This document shows positions 49,392-57,928 of a DNA stretch of 64,000 bases, in pieces. The DNA is taken from positions 62,001-126,000 of the forward strand of contig NZ_MJAJ01000017.1 of the NCBI RefSeq assembly GCF_001746365.1, written 5' to 3'. This DNA is from Streptomyces sp. LUP30. Its GTDB lineage: Bacteria > Actinomycetota > Actinomycetes > Streptomycetales > Streptomycetaceae. Position numbers and translations under genes: made by a program. The first letter of the stretch is position 1; every line of letters begins with the position of its first letter. The notes under the pieces were generated by a model. The model was not told the origin of the DNA. It was given only the letters and a program-made list of their open reading frames with translations, and ran no database searches.

Positions 49392-50308
49392 CACGCCTCC
49401 GGGAACTTGGGGGCCGGGATGCCGACCGTCTGGAGCTCGGCGCCGACCGAGGTGGGGAAGGCGTCGGCCAGGCTCTCCGGCGTCCAGCCGCCGTCGGCGT
49501 AGGCCGCGCGGATCTCCTGCGGATGCGACCAGAGTGCCACCTTGTCGCCGCCGATGCCGATGGCCTGGCCGGTGATGCCCCGGGCCGCCTCGGAGGCCAG
49601 GAAGGGCACCAGGGCCGCGCAGTCCTCGGGGGTGCCGAAGCCCTCGCCCTTGCGCAGGAAGTCCGGGAACGGCTCGCCGTTCTTCAGCGCCTCGACGTAC
49701 GGGGCGAAGGCGGGGATCGTCTCGGTCATGGCGGTGGCGGCCACCGGCACGATCGCGTTGACGGTGATGCCCGCGCGGCCCAGTTCCATGGACCAGGTGC
49801 GGGCGAAGGCGGCGATGCCGGCCTTGGCGGCGGCGTAGTTCGTCTGGCCGAAGTTGCCGCGCTGGCCGGCCGGGGAGCCGACGAGGATCAGCGTGCCGCC
49901 CTCGCCCTGCTCGCGCATCCGCACGGCGGCGGCGCGGGCGCAGGTGAACGTGCCCTTGAGATGGGTGGCGATCACCGCGTCGAAGTCGTCGTCGGTCATC
50001 TTCCACAGCACCTTGTCCCGCAGGATGCCCGCGTTGGTGACCAGGACGTCGAGCCGGCCGAACTCCTGCACGGCACGGTTCACCAGCCGCTCGGCGGCCT
50101 CGGTCGTGCCGACCGGGACCACCTCGGCGACGGCCCTGCCACCGGCCTCGACGAGGGACTTCACGGCCTGCTCGGCGACCGTCTCGTCGACGTCGTTGAC
50201 GACCACGGCGGCGCCGTGGGCGACCAGGGCACGGGCGTAGGCGAGGCCGAGGCCCCGGCCGCTGCCGGTGACGACGGCGACCTTTCCGGTGAGATCGATG
50301 CTGGGCAC
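49391..50308 (-). CDS. SDR family oxidoreductase (3-hydroxyacyl-CoA dehydrogenase type)
   Basis: The protein has 305 residues. It has TGSGRGLG (14-21), NDVDE for cofactor choice, TNAGI, and the catalytic Ser145, Tyr158 and Lys162 in NYAAAKAG. The length and the C-terminal extension resemble the dehydrogenase part of multifunctional beta-oxidation enzymes, which pairs well with the MaoC gene of the same run. It is the first gene of the leftward operon. Confidence 0.9.
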   Translation of the reverse strand: MPSIDLTGKVAVVTGSGRGLGLAYARALVAHGAAVVVNDVDETVAEQAVKSLVEAGGRAVAEVVPVGTTEAAERLVNRAVQEFGRLDVLVTNAGILRDKVLWKMTDDDFDAVIATHLKGTFTCARAAAVRMREQGEGGTLILVGSPAGQRGNFGQTNYAAAKAGIAAFARTWSMELGRAGITVNAIVPVAATAMTETIPAFAPYVEALKNGEPFPDFLRKGEGFGTPEDCAALVPFLASEAARGITGQAIGIGGDKVALWSHPQEIRAAYADGGWTPESLADAFPTSVGAELQTVGIPAPKFPEA

Positions 50309-50514
50309 GACGGTGTCCCTTCACATGGGTGTCACATGGGTGCGGCGTCGCGTCGCTCGGACCGCGACGTCGAGATCGAAGCTATGAGCAATAATTGTCG
50401 TCGTCAATAGTTGTTCTCGACCTTCGGGTGCGCCATGCTGCAATCTGTACGGAGAGACGCCCCCGACAGGGGACCTAGCCCAGGGAGCCCGCCATCGCCC
50501 GCCAGGACAACGCC
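50309..50514. promoter_or_regulatory. divergent control region with MarR-type operator
   Basis: The stretch ATTGTCGTCGTCAAT (50394-50408) has inverted ATTG/CAAT arms, with AATAATTG next to it, and lies mid-way between the divergent SDR and MarR genes. A tandem TCACATGGGTG pair occupies 50321-50342, just before the SDR ribosome site. The first is a likely MarR site. Confidence 0.55.
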
Positions 50515-50976
50515 GTGAACGCCGCCCCGATCGACGTGGACGAGCCGTGGATGCGCGGACTGCACGCGGACACGGGCTACCTGCTCTACCGCCTGGGGCT
50601 GCGCTCGGGTCAGTTGTTCAACACGTTCCTCCAGGAGTCGGGGCTGCGGCTGCGCCACTACGCGGTGCTGCGTTTCCTGGCCACCTCCGAGGGCGCCCTC
50701 CAGCGCGAGCTCAGCGCCCGGCTCGGCTACGACCCCAGCGCGATCGTCGGCCTGGTCGACGACCTGGAGAAGCTGGGCTTCGCCGAACGCCGGCCCGCCC
50801 CGGACGACCGGCGCAGCCGGATCGTCGTCCTCACCGAGCAGGGCCGCGCCTTCCTGCGCGGCACCGACGAGGCGGGCCTGCGGGTGACGAACGAGCTGCT
50901 GAACCCCCTCGGCGACGCCGAACGCGAGACGCTGCACGCACTGCTGCTGCGGATCGCGGGGGACGCGATGGCCTGA
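50515..50976 (+). CDS. MarR family transcriptional regulator
   Basis: The protein has 153 residues with a GTG start. The winged helix spans about 45-100 (LRHYAVLRFLATSEGALQRE, SAIVGLVDDLEKLGFAER, with the wing DDRRSRIVVLTEQG). It is divergent from the acyl-CoA genes, which it probably represses until an acid or its CoA ester binds. An IclR gene follows 18 bases downstream. Confidence 0.9.
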   Translation: MNAAPIDVDEPWMRGLHADTGYLLYRLGLRSGQLFNTFLQESGLRLRHYAVLRFLATSEGALQRELSARLGYDPSAIVGLVDDLEKLGFAERRPAPDDRRSRIVVLTEQGRAFLRGTDEAGLRVTNELLNPLGDAERETLHALLLRIAGDAMA

Positions 50977-50994
50977 TGCCGTGAGGAGGAGCTG

Positions 50995-51774
50995 ATGGAC
51001 CGGGACGCCCTTGCCGCACCCTCCCGTTCCGCGCCCGACCGGCTGCTGTCGGTGCTCGCCGCGTTCGACCACGCGCATGCCGCGCTGACCCTCAGCGACA
51101 TCAGCCGGCGCGCCGGGCTGAGCCTCACCACCGCGCACCGGCTGGTGGGCGCGCTGACCGAGTGGGGAGCCCTGGAGCGGGACGCTTCCGGCGTCTACCA
51201 CGTGGGGCTGCGCCTGTGGGAGGTCGCGGCGCTGGCGCCGCGCGGCCTCGCACTGCGGCAGGTGGCGCTGCCCTTCCTGGAGGACCTGTACGAGGCCACG
51301 CACGAGAACGTGCAGTTGGCCGTGCGGGACGGCTCCGAGGTCGTCTACACCGAGTGGCTGTCCGGACGTTCGGCCGTCGGGGTGCACATCCGGGTGGGCG
51401 CCCGCTGGCCCCTGCACGTCACCGGCGTGGGGCTGGCACTGCTGGCGCACTGCGGGTCCGAGGCGCAAGAGGCCTACTGCGCACAGCCGTTGACCGCGTA
51501 CACCTCCCACACCATCACCGATCCGGTACGGCTGCGCCGGGCTCTGGCCGAAGTGCGGCGCAGCGGGGTGGCGGTGAGCAGCCGTCAGGTCACCGACGAC
51601 GCCCTGTCGGTGGCCGCTCCGGTACGCGGGCCGGACGGTGCGGTGGCCGCGGCCGTCTCGGTCGTCGTTCCGTACGCCGACGCACAGGTCCCGACGCTGA
51701 CGCCGGCGGTCCGGCTCGCCGCCCGGGGCATCTCACGGGCGCTGGGCTGGCGCCCGGAGAGCCGAGGGGAATGA
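50995..51774 (+). CDS. IclR family transcriptional regulator
   Basis: The protein has 259 residues; the ATG follows GAGGAGGA. The N-terminal winged helix (LTLSDISRRAGLSLTTAHRL) is followed by the IclR ligand domain (YTEWLSGRSAVGVHIRVG, GVGLALLAHC, VAAPVRGPDGAVAAAVSV). IclR proteins near such clusters sense aromatic or short-chain acids. Together with MarR it forms a two-regulator run. Confidence 0.9.
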   Translation: MDRDALAAPSRSAPDRLLSVLAAFDHAHAALTLSDISRRAGLSLTTAHRLVGALTEWGALERDASGVYHVGLRLWEVAALAPRGLALRQVALPFLEDLYEATHENVQLAVRDGSEVVYTEWLSGRSAVGVHIRVGARWPLHVTGVGLALLAHCGSEAQEAYCAQPLTAYTSHTITDPVRLRRALAEVRRSGVAVSSRQVTDDALSVAAPVRGPDGAVAAAVSVVVPYADAQVPTLTPAVRLAARGISRALGWRPESRGE

Positions 51775-52106
51775 GCCGGCCGTCGCGGGCCTCCACGTCG
51801 ACGAGGCCCCGCGCGGCCGGCCGCGGCTCCCGGCGCCGGCCCGGAGCCACCGCAGGACGCACACCCGCACGCACACCCGCACGCGCACGCGCACGGCCGC
51901 TTTGACGCGTTTGGGCGGTTCAAGCCCTGAACTTCCCTGCCCCGAAAGCACTTTCCTTGCTTTAAGTCTTGACGGCCTCAGTGACGGGGAGCACATTGGG
52001 CCCACTTTGAGAGCGCTCTCAGAGTGCTCTCAAAGTGGTCTTGAAGCGCTCTCGAAGCGCTCTTGAAGGCACCCGCGCACCCCACCCCGTACCCGAGAGG
52101 CCCCCC
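51775..52106 (+). promoter_or_regulatory. promoter and operator region of the GH16 gene
   Basis: This 332-bp gap has no firm gene. It starts with a CACACCCGCACG-type low-complexity tract (about 51848-51900). GAAAG-CA-CTTTC, a LacI-like palindrome, is at 51944-51955. TTGACG at 51969 with CACATT 18 bases on is a possible -35/-10 pair. From 52003 come a TGAGAGCGCTCTCA palindrome and a five-copy 11-bp array. A weak ribosome site precedes the ATG at 52107. Confidence 0.65.
52009..52063 (+). repeat. five 11-bp direct repeats (operator array)
   Basis: The units are GAGAGCGCTCT, CAGAGTGCTCT, CAAAGTGGTCT, TGAAGCGCTCT and CGAAGCGCTCT, in perfect 11-bp register, so every copy faces the same side of the helix. 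The first unit lies in the 14-bp palindrome at 52008-52021. Twelve-base arms CACTTTGAGAGC (52003-52014) and GCTCTCAAAGTG (52026-52037) are also exact inverts. Confidence 0.9.
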
Positions 52107-53498
52107 ATGAGTGCAACCTCCGGCATCCCCAGAAGGCGACGGGCCCTGATCGCCGTCCTCAGCACGCTGGGGCTGGCCGCCGCCGCGGCGGCGGCCGTCA
52201 CGCTGCCCGCGAACGCCTCCGCGCCCACCCCGCCGACCGGGTGGTCGCAGGTCTTCCTCGACGACTTCACCGGACCGGCCGGCACCGGCGTCGACGCCAC
52301 CAACTGGCAGTACAGCACCGGGACTTCATATCCGGGCGGACCCGCCAACTGGGGCACCGGCGAGGTCGAGACGATGACGAACAGCACCGGCAACGTCTCG
52401 CTCGACGGCAACGGCAACCTGCGCATCACCCCGCTGCGCGACTCCGCCGGCCGCTGGACCTCGGGTCGCATCGAGACCAGGCGCACCGACTTCCAGCCCC
52501 CGGCCGGCGGCAAGTTGCGCATCGAGGCGCGGCTGCAGATGCCGAACGTGACGGGCACCGCCGCCGAGGGCTACTGGCCCGCGTTCTGGGCGCTCGGCGC
52601 GCCCTACCGGGGCAACTACCAGAACTGGCCCGGCGTCGGCGAGCTGGACGTCATGGAGAACGTCCAGGGCCTGAACAAGGTGTGGGCCACGATGCACTGC
52701 GGCACCAATCCCGGGGGCCCGTGCAACGAGACCACCGGCATCGGCAACTCCGTCGCGTGCCCGAACACCACCTGCCAGTCCGGCTTCCACACGTACGCGA
52801 CGGAGTGGGACCGCTCGGTGTCCCCGGAGGCGATCCGCTTCTACGTCGACGGCGTCAACTACCACACCGTCACCGCCAACCAGGTCGACGCGACGACGTG
52901 GAACAACGCGACGAACCACGGCTACTTCGTCATCCTGAACGTCGCGATGGGCGGCGCCTTCCCGGACGCCTTCGGCGGCGGCCTGGACGGCGACACCCAG
53001 CCCGGGCACCCGATGGTGGTCGACTACGTGCAGGTGCTCCAGGCCGCAGGCGGTGGGAGCGGTACCACGCCTCCGCCGTCCGGCAGCCGCGACGCCTACG
53101 GCACGATCCAGGCGGAGTCCTACGACAGCCAGTCGGGGACGATCACCGAGACGACGACCGACTCCGGCGGCGGCCAGAACATCGGCGCCCTGGCGAACGG
53201 TGACTGGGCGCTGTACAAGGGCGTGAAATTCGGCTCCTCGGCGGCCACCCAGTTCAACGCGCGGGTCGCCGGCGGGGCGGCCGGCGGGGTCAGCGGACTG
53301 GTCGAGGTGCGCCTCGACAGCCGCAGCGCCGCGCCGATCGGCAGCTTCGCCGTGGGCAACACCGGCGGCTGGCAGTCCTGGCGGACGATCCCGGCGAACA
53401 TCGGCGCCGTCACCGGCACCCACGACGTGTATCTGACGTTCACCAGCGGACAGCCGGCGGACTTCGTCAACGTCAACTGGTTCTCCTTCGGCCACTGA
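52107..53498 (+). CDS. secreted GH16 endo-beta-glucanase with CBM6
   Basis: The protein has 463 residues. A Sec-type signal (about 1-38) ends in LPANASA. The GH16 domain carries the catalytic motif GELDVMENV (about 178), so it should cut beta-1,3 or mixed-link glucans. After a Ser/Gly/Pro linker, residues 330-463 form a CBM6 (TIQAESYDSQSG, then DFVNVNWFSFGH), which binds the polymer. It appears monocistronic, behind a dense operator array. Confidence 0.93.
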   Translation: MSATSGIPRRRRALIAVLSTLGLAAAAAAAVTLPANASAPTPPTGWSQVFLDDFTGPAGTGVDATNWQYSTGTSYPGGPANWGTGEVETMTNSTGNVSLDGNGNLRITPLRDSAGRWTSGRIETRRTDFQPPAGGKLRIEARLQMPNVTGTAAEGYWPAFWALGAPYRGNYQNWPGVGELDVMENVQGLNKVWATMHCGTNPGGPCNETTGIGNSVACPNTTCQSGFHTYATEWDRSVSPEAIRFYVDGVNYHTVTANQVDATTWNNATNHGYFVILNVAMGGAFPDAFGGGLDGDTQPGHPMVVDYVQVLQAAGGGSGTTPPPSGSRDAYGTIQAESYDSQSGTITETTTDSGGGQNIGALANGDWALYKGVKFGSSAATQFNARVAGGAAGGVSGLVEVRLDSRSAAPIGSFAVGNTGGWQSWRTIPANIGAVTGTHDVYLTFTSGQPADFVNVNWFSFGH

Positions 53499-53605
53499 CC
53501 GGCCCGCGGCGAAGGCCGCCGTCCGGGCACGGGCCCTACCTCACCTGACGCCCGCGCCCACACACAGGCATAGGCACACGCACACGGGGCACACCCCGGC
53601 CGGCC

Positions 53606-54496
53606 TCAGCGCAGTTCCGCGCGGAAGGCCACCGGGGTGTGCCCCGTGTGCAGTTGGAAGAACTTGGAGAAGTTCGCCGCGTCGGGGAAGCCGACCGCGG
53701 CGCCCACCCGGCCGATCGGCAGGTCCGTGTGGGCCAGCAGCCGCTTCGCCTCCAGGACGACCCGTTTGTCGATGAAGCCCTTCGGCGTCTCGCCGGTGGC
53801 CGCGCGGACCGCGCGCACGAGCGTGCGGCGGGAGTAGCCGAGGGCGTCGGCGTAGGCGCTGACGCTGTGGTTGGCGGCGAAGTCCCGCTCCACGGCGTCC
53901 CGGAAGAGCGTGAAGGTGGTGTCGGCCTGCCTGCGCTCCGCGTCCTCGCCGCTGGCCGCGAGGTGCGCCAGCCGCAGCAGGAAGGCGCTCAGGGAGTGCC
54001 GCAGCACGGCCGTGTGCAGACTCGGGGGCAGGGCGCGGTCGTCGTACTCCCCGCGCAGATACGCCAGAGCCGCGCGCAGACCCGCGAGTTGTGCCGGGTC
54101 GGGACGCAGCCGCGGCGGCAGGTCGTAGCGGTACAGGCCGGTGGCCTCGACGGTGGTGCGGGGCAGGAAACCGGGCTGCATGGTCAGGACCGTTCCGCGG
54201 TACTCGCTCGACGTCGAGAAGCGGTGGACCTGGCCCGGACGGATCCACAGCAGGTCCCCGGCCGACGCCTCGTGCTCGGCGAAATCGATCATGTGGCGGA
54301 CCGGACCGCCGTCGAAGAGCATCACCACGTGGAAGTCGATGCGGTGGACCCGGTCCAGCGGGGCATCCGTGTGCCAGGTGCGTCCGACGCCCATCGGCCC
54401 GATCTGCATGCCGACGCCGCCGACGCTGTGCTCGACGGGGAAAGGAAAGGTCCTGATGCCCTCACCGGCGCCGTCTTGGGTACGTGTGTCCACCAT
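53606..54496 (-). CDS. AraC family transcriptional regulator
   Basis: The protein has 296 residues from an ATG at 54496; an in-frame start at 54568 is possible. The N-terminal cupin (HVVMLFDGGPVRHMIDFAEH, GDLLWIRPGQVHRF) probably binds a sugar. The C-terminal double helix-turn-helix (VSAYADALGYSRRTLVRAVR, then GAAVGFPDAANFSKFFQLHT, GHTPVAFR) is complete. It converges on the GH16 gene and diverges from the tkt operon, so either may be its target. Confidence 0.9.
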   Translation of the reverse strand: MVDTRTQDGAGEGIRTFPFPVEHSVGGVGMQIGPMGVGRTWHTDAPLDRVHRIDFHVVMLFDGGPVRHMIDFAEHEASAGDLLWIRPGQVHRFSTSSEYRGTVLTMQPGFLPRTTVEATGLYRYDLPPRLRPDPAQLAGLRAALAYLRGEYDDRALPPSLHTAVLRHSLSAFLLRLAHLAASGEDAERRQADTTFTLFRDAVERDFAANHSVSAYADALGYSRRTLVRAVRAATGETPKGFIDKRVVLEAKRLLAHTDLPIGRVGAAVGFPDAANFSKFFQLHTGHTPVAFRAELR

Positions 54497-54568
54497 GTCC
54501 TTCTCGTATCGCCCACTTGCCGCCCCGCCCCGCTCATATGGCGTGCGGCGGTGTCCCACTTTCACCAC

Positions 54569-54663
54569 AGGCTGACACAGGGAGACCTTCCACCGTAAAA
54601 GTCAGACTTTTAAGTTTGAACACACAGGACCAGCTGACCGCTCCGATCGAGGATTTCTTGAAG
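54569..54663 (+). promoter_or_regulatory. tkt operon control region with palindrome
   Basis: AAAAGTC-A-GACTTTT (54597-54611) is an exact 15-base palindrome 53 bases before the tkt start, followed by TTTTAAGTTTGAAC, the most AT-rich stretch nearby. It is probably a repressor site over or just after the promoter. Confidence 0.6.
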
Positions 54664-56739
54664 ATGAGCACGCAGACCCCGAACAGCTTCGAGTGGACCG
54701 ACATCGACCGGCGCGCCGTCGACACGGCGCGTCTACTGGCTGCGGATGCCGTGCAGCAGGTGGGCAACGGCCACCCCGGGACCGCGATGAGCCTGGCACC
54801 GGTCGCCTACACGATCTTTCAGAAGATGATGCGGCACGACCCCGCGGATCCCGAGTGGACCGGACGCGACCGCTTCGTCCTGTCCCCCGGCCACACCTCG
54901 CTGACGCTCTACACCCAGCTGTACCTCTCCGGCTACGAGCTGGAGCTCGACGACCTCAAGCGCTTCCGCACCCACGGCTCGAAGACGCCCGGACACCCCG
55001 AGTACGGGCACACCGCCGGCGTCGAGACGACCACCGGCCCGCTGGGCCAGGGCGTCGCCAACGCCGTGGGCATGGCGATGGCGGCCCGCTTCGAGCGTGG
55101 CCTGTTCGACCCGGACTCCCCCGCGGGCGAGTCGCCTTTCGACCACACCATCTGGGGCATCGTCTCCGACGGCGACCTCCAGGAGGGCGTCTCCGCCGAG
55201 GCGTCCTCCCTGGCGGGCCATCAGAAGCTCGGCAACCTGGTCCTCGTCTACGACGACAACCACATCTCCATCGAGGGCGACACCGCCACCGCGTTCTCCG
55301 AGGACGTGCTGGGACGCTACGCGGCCTACGGATGGCACACCCAGCGCGTCGAGCCTGCCGAGGACGGCGACGTCGACGTCCCGGCCCTGCACGCGGCCCT
55401 GACGGCGGCGCAGGCCGAGACCGGGCGCCCCTCGATCATCTCGCTGCGCACGATCATCGCCTGGCCCGCGCCCAACGCGCGGGGCACCGGGGCCGCGCAC
55501 GGCTCGGCCCTCGGCGCGGACGAGGTCGCCGCCACCAAGCGCGTCCTCGGTTTCGACCCGGAGCGCACCTTCCAGGTCTCCGACGACGTCCTCGCCCACA
55601 CCCGTGCGGCCCTGGACCGGGGCGCCGAGGCGCACGCCGCCTGGGACAAGCAGCTCGACGCGTGGCGCGGCACGGACCCGGAGCGGGCCCGGCTCTTCGA
55701 CCGGGTGGTGGCCGGGCAGCTCCCCGAGGGCTGGCAGGACGCGCTCGCGGTGTTCGAGCCCGGCAAGTCCGTCGCCACGCGTGCCGCGTCCGGCAAGGTG
55801 CTCCAGGCGCTCGGCGCGGTGATCCCCGAGCTGTGGGGCGGTTCCGCCGACCTCGCCGGCTCCAACAACACGACGATCGACAAGACGTCGTCGTTCCTCC
55901 CGGAGGGCAACCCGCTGCCGGAGGCGAGCCCGTACGGCCGTACCGTGCACTTCGGCATCCGTGAGTTCTCGATGGCCGCGGAGATGAACGGCATCGCCCT
56001 GCACGGCAACACCCGCATCTACGGCGGCACGTTCCTGGTGTTCTCCGACTACATGCGCAACGCCGTGCGCATGTCGGCGCTGATGCAGCTGCCGGTGACG
56101 TACGTGTGGACGCACGACTCCATCGGCCTCGGCGAGGACGGTCCGACCCACCAGCCGGTCGAGCACCTCGCGTCGCTGCGCGCCGTCCCGGGCCTGAACG
56201 TGGTCCGCCCGGCCGACGCCAACGAGACCGCGATCGCCTGGGGCGAGATCCTCAAGCGGCACGCGACCCGGCCGGCCCCGCACGGACTGGTCCTCACCCG
56301 GCAGGGGGTGCCGACGTACGCGCCCAACCCCGATGCGGCGAAGGGCGGTTACGTTCTGCAGGACTCCTCGTCCGGGACGCCCGACGTCGTGATCGTCGCC
56401 ACCGGCTCCGAGGTGCAGCTCGCCGTGGCGGCGCGGGAGGCCCTGGAGGCCGAGGGCGTCGGCACGCGGGTGGTTTCCATGCCGTCCGTGGAGTGGTTCG
56501 ACGAGCAGCCGCGGGAGTACCGCGAGAGCGTGCTGCCGCCGTCGGTGAAGGCCCGGGTGGCGGTCGAGGCGGGCATCGGCCTGACCTGGCACCGCTTCGT
56601 GGGCGACGCGGGACGCATCGTCTCCCTGGAGCACTTCGGCGCCTCCGCCGACGCCGGGACGCTGTTCGCCGCCTACGGCTTCACCGCCGAGAACGTCGCC
56701 GCCGCGGCCAGGGAATCCCTCGCCGCCGCGCGCGGTTGA
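54664..56739 (+). CDS. tkt: transketolase
   Basis: The protein has 691 residues, the normal length. It has GNGHPGTAMSLAP, the thiamine pyrophosphate region (GIVSDGDLQEG, then VYDDNHISIEG), the pyrimidine-domain HFGIREFSMAAEMNGIA and the C-terminal ATGSEVQLAV. It moves two-carbon units between pentose, erythrose and hexose phosphates. It heads the operon tkt-tal-zwf-opcA-pgi-gnd. The ATG at 54664 is chosen because family similarity begins a few residues on. Confidence 0.96.
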   Translation: MSTQTPNSFEWTDIDRRAVDTARLLAADAVQQVGNGHPGTAMSLAPVAYTIFQKMMRHDPADPEWTGRDRFVLSPGHTSLTLYTQLYLSGYELELDDLKRFRTHGSKTPGHPEYGHTAGVETTTGPLGQGVANAVGMAMAARFERGLFDPDSPAGESPFDHTIWGIVSDGDLQEGVSAEASSLAGHQKLGNLVLVYDDNHISIEGDTATAFSEDVLGRYAAYGWHTQRVEPAEDGDVDVPALHAALTAAQAETGRPSIISLRTIIAWPAPNARGTGAAHGSALGADEVAATKRVLGFDPERTFQVSDDVLAHTRAALDRGAEAHAAWDKQLDAWRGTDPERARLFDRVVAGQLPEGWQDALAVFEPGKSVATRAASGKVLQALGAVIPELWGGSADLAGSNNTTIDKTSSFLPEGNPLPEASPYGRTVHFGIREFSMAAEMNGIALHGNTRIYGGTFLVFSDYMRNAVRMSALMQLPVTYVWTHDSIGLGEDGPTHQPVEHLASLRAVPGLNVVRPADANETAIAWGEILKRHATRPAPHGLVLTRQGVPTYAPNPDAAKGGYVLQDSSSGTPDVVIVATGSEVQLAVAAREALEAEGVGTRVVSMPSVEWFDEQPREYRESVLPPSVKARVAVEAGIGLTWHRFVGDAGRIVSLEHFGASADAGTLFAAYGFTAENVAAAARESLAAARG

Positions 56740-56758
56740 TCCGACCGCACGAAAGAAG

Positions 56759-57928
56759 ATGATCGAAGTGACCGAAGCGACCGCGACCGCGGGAGCCCTC
56801 AAGCGTCTGTCCGACGAAGGCGTCTCCATCTGGCTGGACGATCTGTCACGCGAGCGGATCCGCTCGGGCGACCTCGCCCGGCTCGTCGAGACGCGCAACG
56901 TCGTCGGCGTGACCACCAACCCGTCCATCTTCCAGGCGGCCATCGGCTCCGGCGCGGGATACGAGGAGCAGCTCGCCGACCTCGCGGCGCGGGGTGTGAC
57001 GGTCGACGAGGCCGTGCGGATGCTGACGACCGCCGACGTGCGGGCCGCGGCCGACGTGCTGCGTCCCGTGTTCGCGGCCACGGACGGCCTCGACGGCCGG
57101 GTCTCCATCGAGGTCGACCCCCGGCTGGCCCACGACACGGCCGCCACCGTCGCCGAGGCCAAGCAGCTCGCCTGGCTGGTCGACCGCCCCAACGTCATGA
57201 TCAAGATTCCGGCGACCAAGGCGGGACTGCCGGCCATCACCGAGGTCGTCGGCCTCGGCATCAGCGTCAACGTCACGCTGATCTTCTCCCTGGAGCGCTA
57301 CCGGGAGGTCATGGACGCCTATCTGGCGGGCCTGGAGAAGGCGCAGGCCAGGGGCCTGGACCTGACGCTGATCCAGTCCGTGGCGTCCTTCTTCGTGTCC
57401 CGTGTCGACGCGGAGGTCGACAAGCGGCTGACGGCCCTCGGCACCGACGCGGCGCTCGCGCTGAAGGGGCGGGCGGCGCTCGCCAACGCACGACTGGCCT
57501 ACCAGGCGTACGAGGAGGTCTTCGGCCCGGTCGACGCCCCGACGCGGTCCGGCGCCCGCTGGGCGGCGCAGGCCCGGGCGGGGGCGAACCGGCAGCGTCC
57601 GCTGTGGGCGTCCACCGGTGTGAAGGATCCTGCCTACAGGGACACCCTGTACGTGGAGGAGCTCGTCGCGCCGGGCACGGTCAACACCATGCCCGAGGCC
57701 ACGCTGGACGCCGCCGCCGACCACGGCGGCATCACCGGCGACACGGTCACCGGCGGCTACGCCGAGGCCCGTGGCGACCTGGCCGCGCTGGAGGCGCTCG
57801 GCGTCTCCTACGACGAGGTCGTCACCCGGTTGGAGGACGAGGGCGTCGCCAAGTTCACGGTGGCGTGGCAGGACCTTCTGGACGCGGTCACGAAGTCGCT
57901 GAAGAGCAAGGGAGCTGACGCGGAATGA
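56759..57928 (+). CDS. tal: transaldolase
   Basis: The protein has 389 residues. It is the actinobacterial type with IWLDDLSRERI, VVGVTTNPSIF and the Schiff-base Lys149 in VMIKIPATKAG, then GISVNVTLIFSLERY and NTMPEATLDA. It transfers a three-carbon dihydroxyacetone unit. The ATG at 56759 and a GTG at 56768 are both possible. The stop overlaps the zwf start. Confidence 0.96.
   Translation: MIEVTEATATAGALKRLSDEGVSIWLDDLSRERIRSGDLARLVETRNVVGVTTNPSIFQAAIGSGAGYEEQLADLAARGVTVDEAVRMLTTADVRAAADVLRPVFAATDGLDGRVSIEVDPRLAHDTAATVAEAKQLAWLVDRPNVMIKIPATKAGLPAITEVVGLGISVNVTLIFSLERYREVMDAYLAGLEKAQARGLDLTLIQSVASFFVSRVDAEVDKRLTALGTDAALALKGRAALANARLAYQAYEEVFGPVDAPTRSGARWAAQARAGANRQRPLWASTGVKDPAYRDTLYVEELVAPGTVNTMPEATLDAAADHGGITGDTVTGGYAEARGDLAALEALGVSYDEVVTRLEDEGVAKFTVAWQDLLDAVTKSLKSKGADAE

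Noticed and set aside
51771..51905. A 44-codon Arg/Ala/Thr-rich frame overlapping the IclR stop (ATGA) with a GAGGGGA site upstream
   Set aside because: It lies in a low-complexity CACACCCGCACG tract and its composition is that of GC-rich noise. Coupling is possible but there is no other support.
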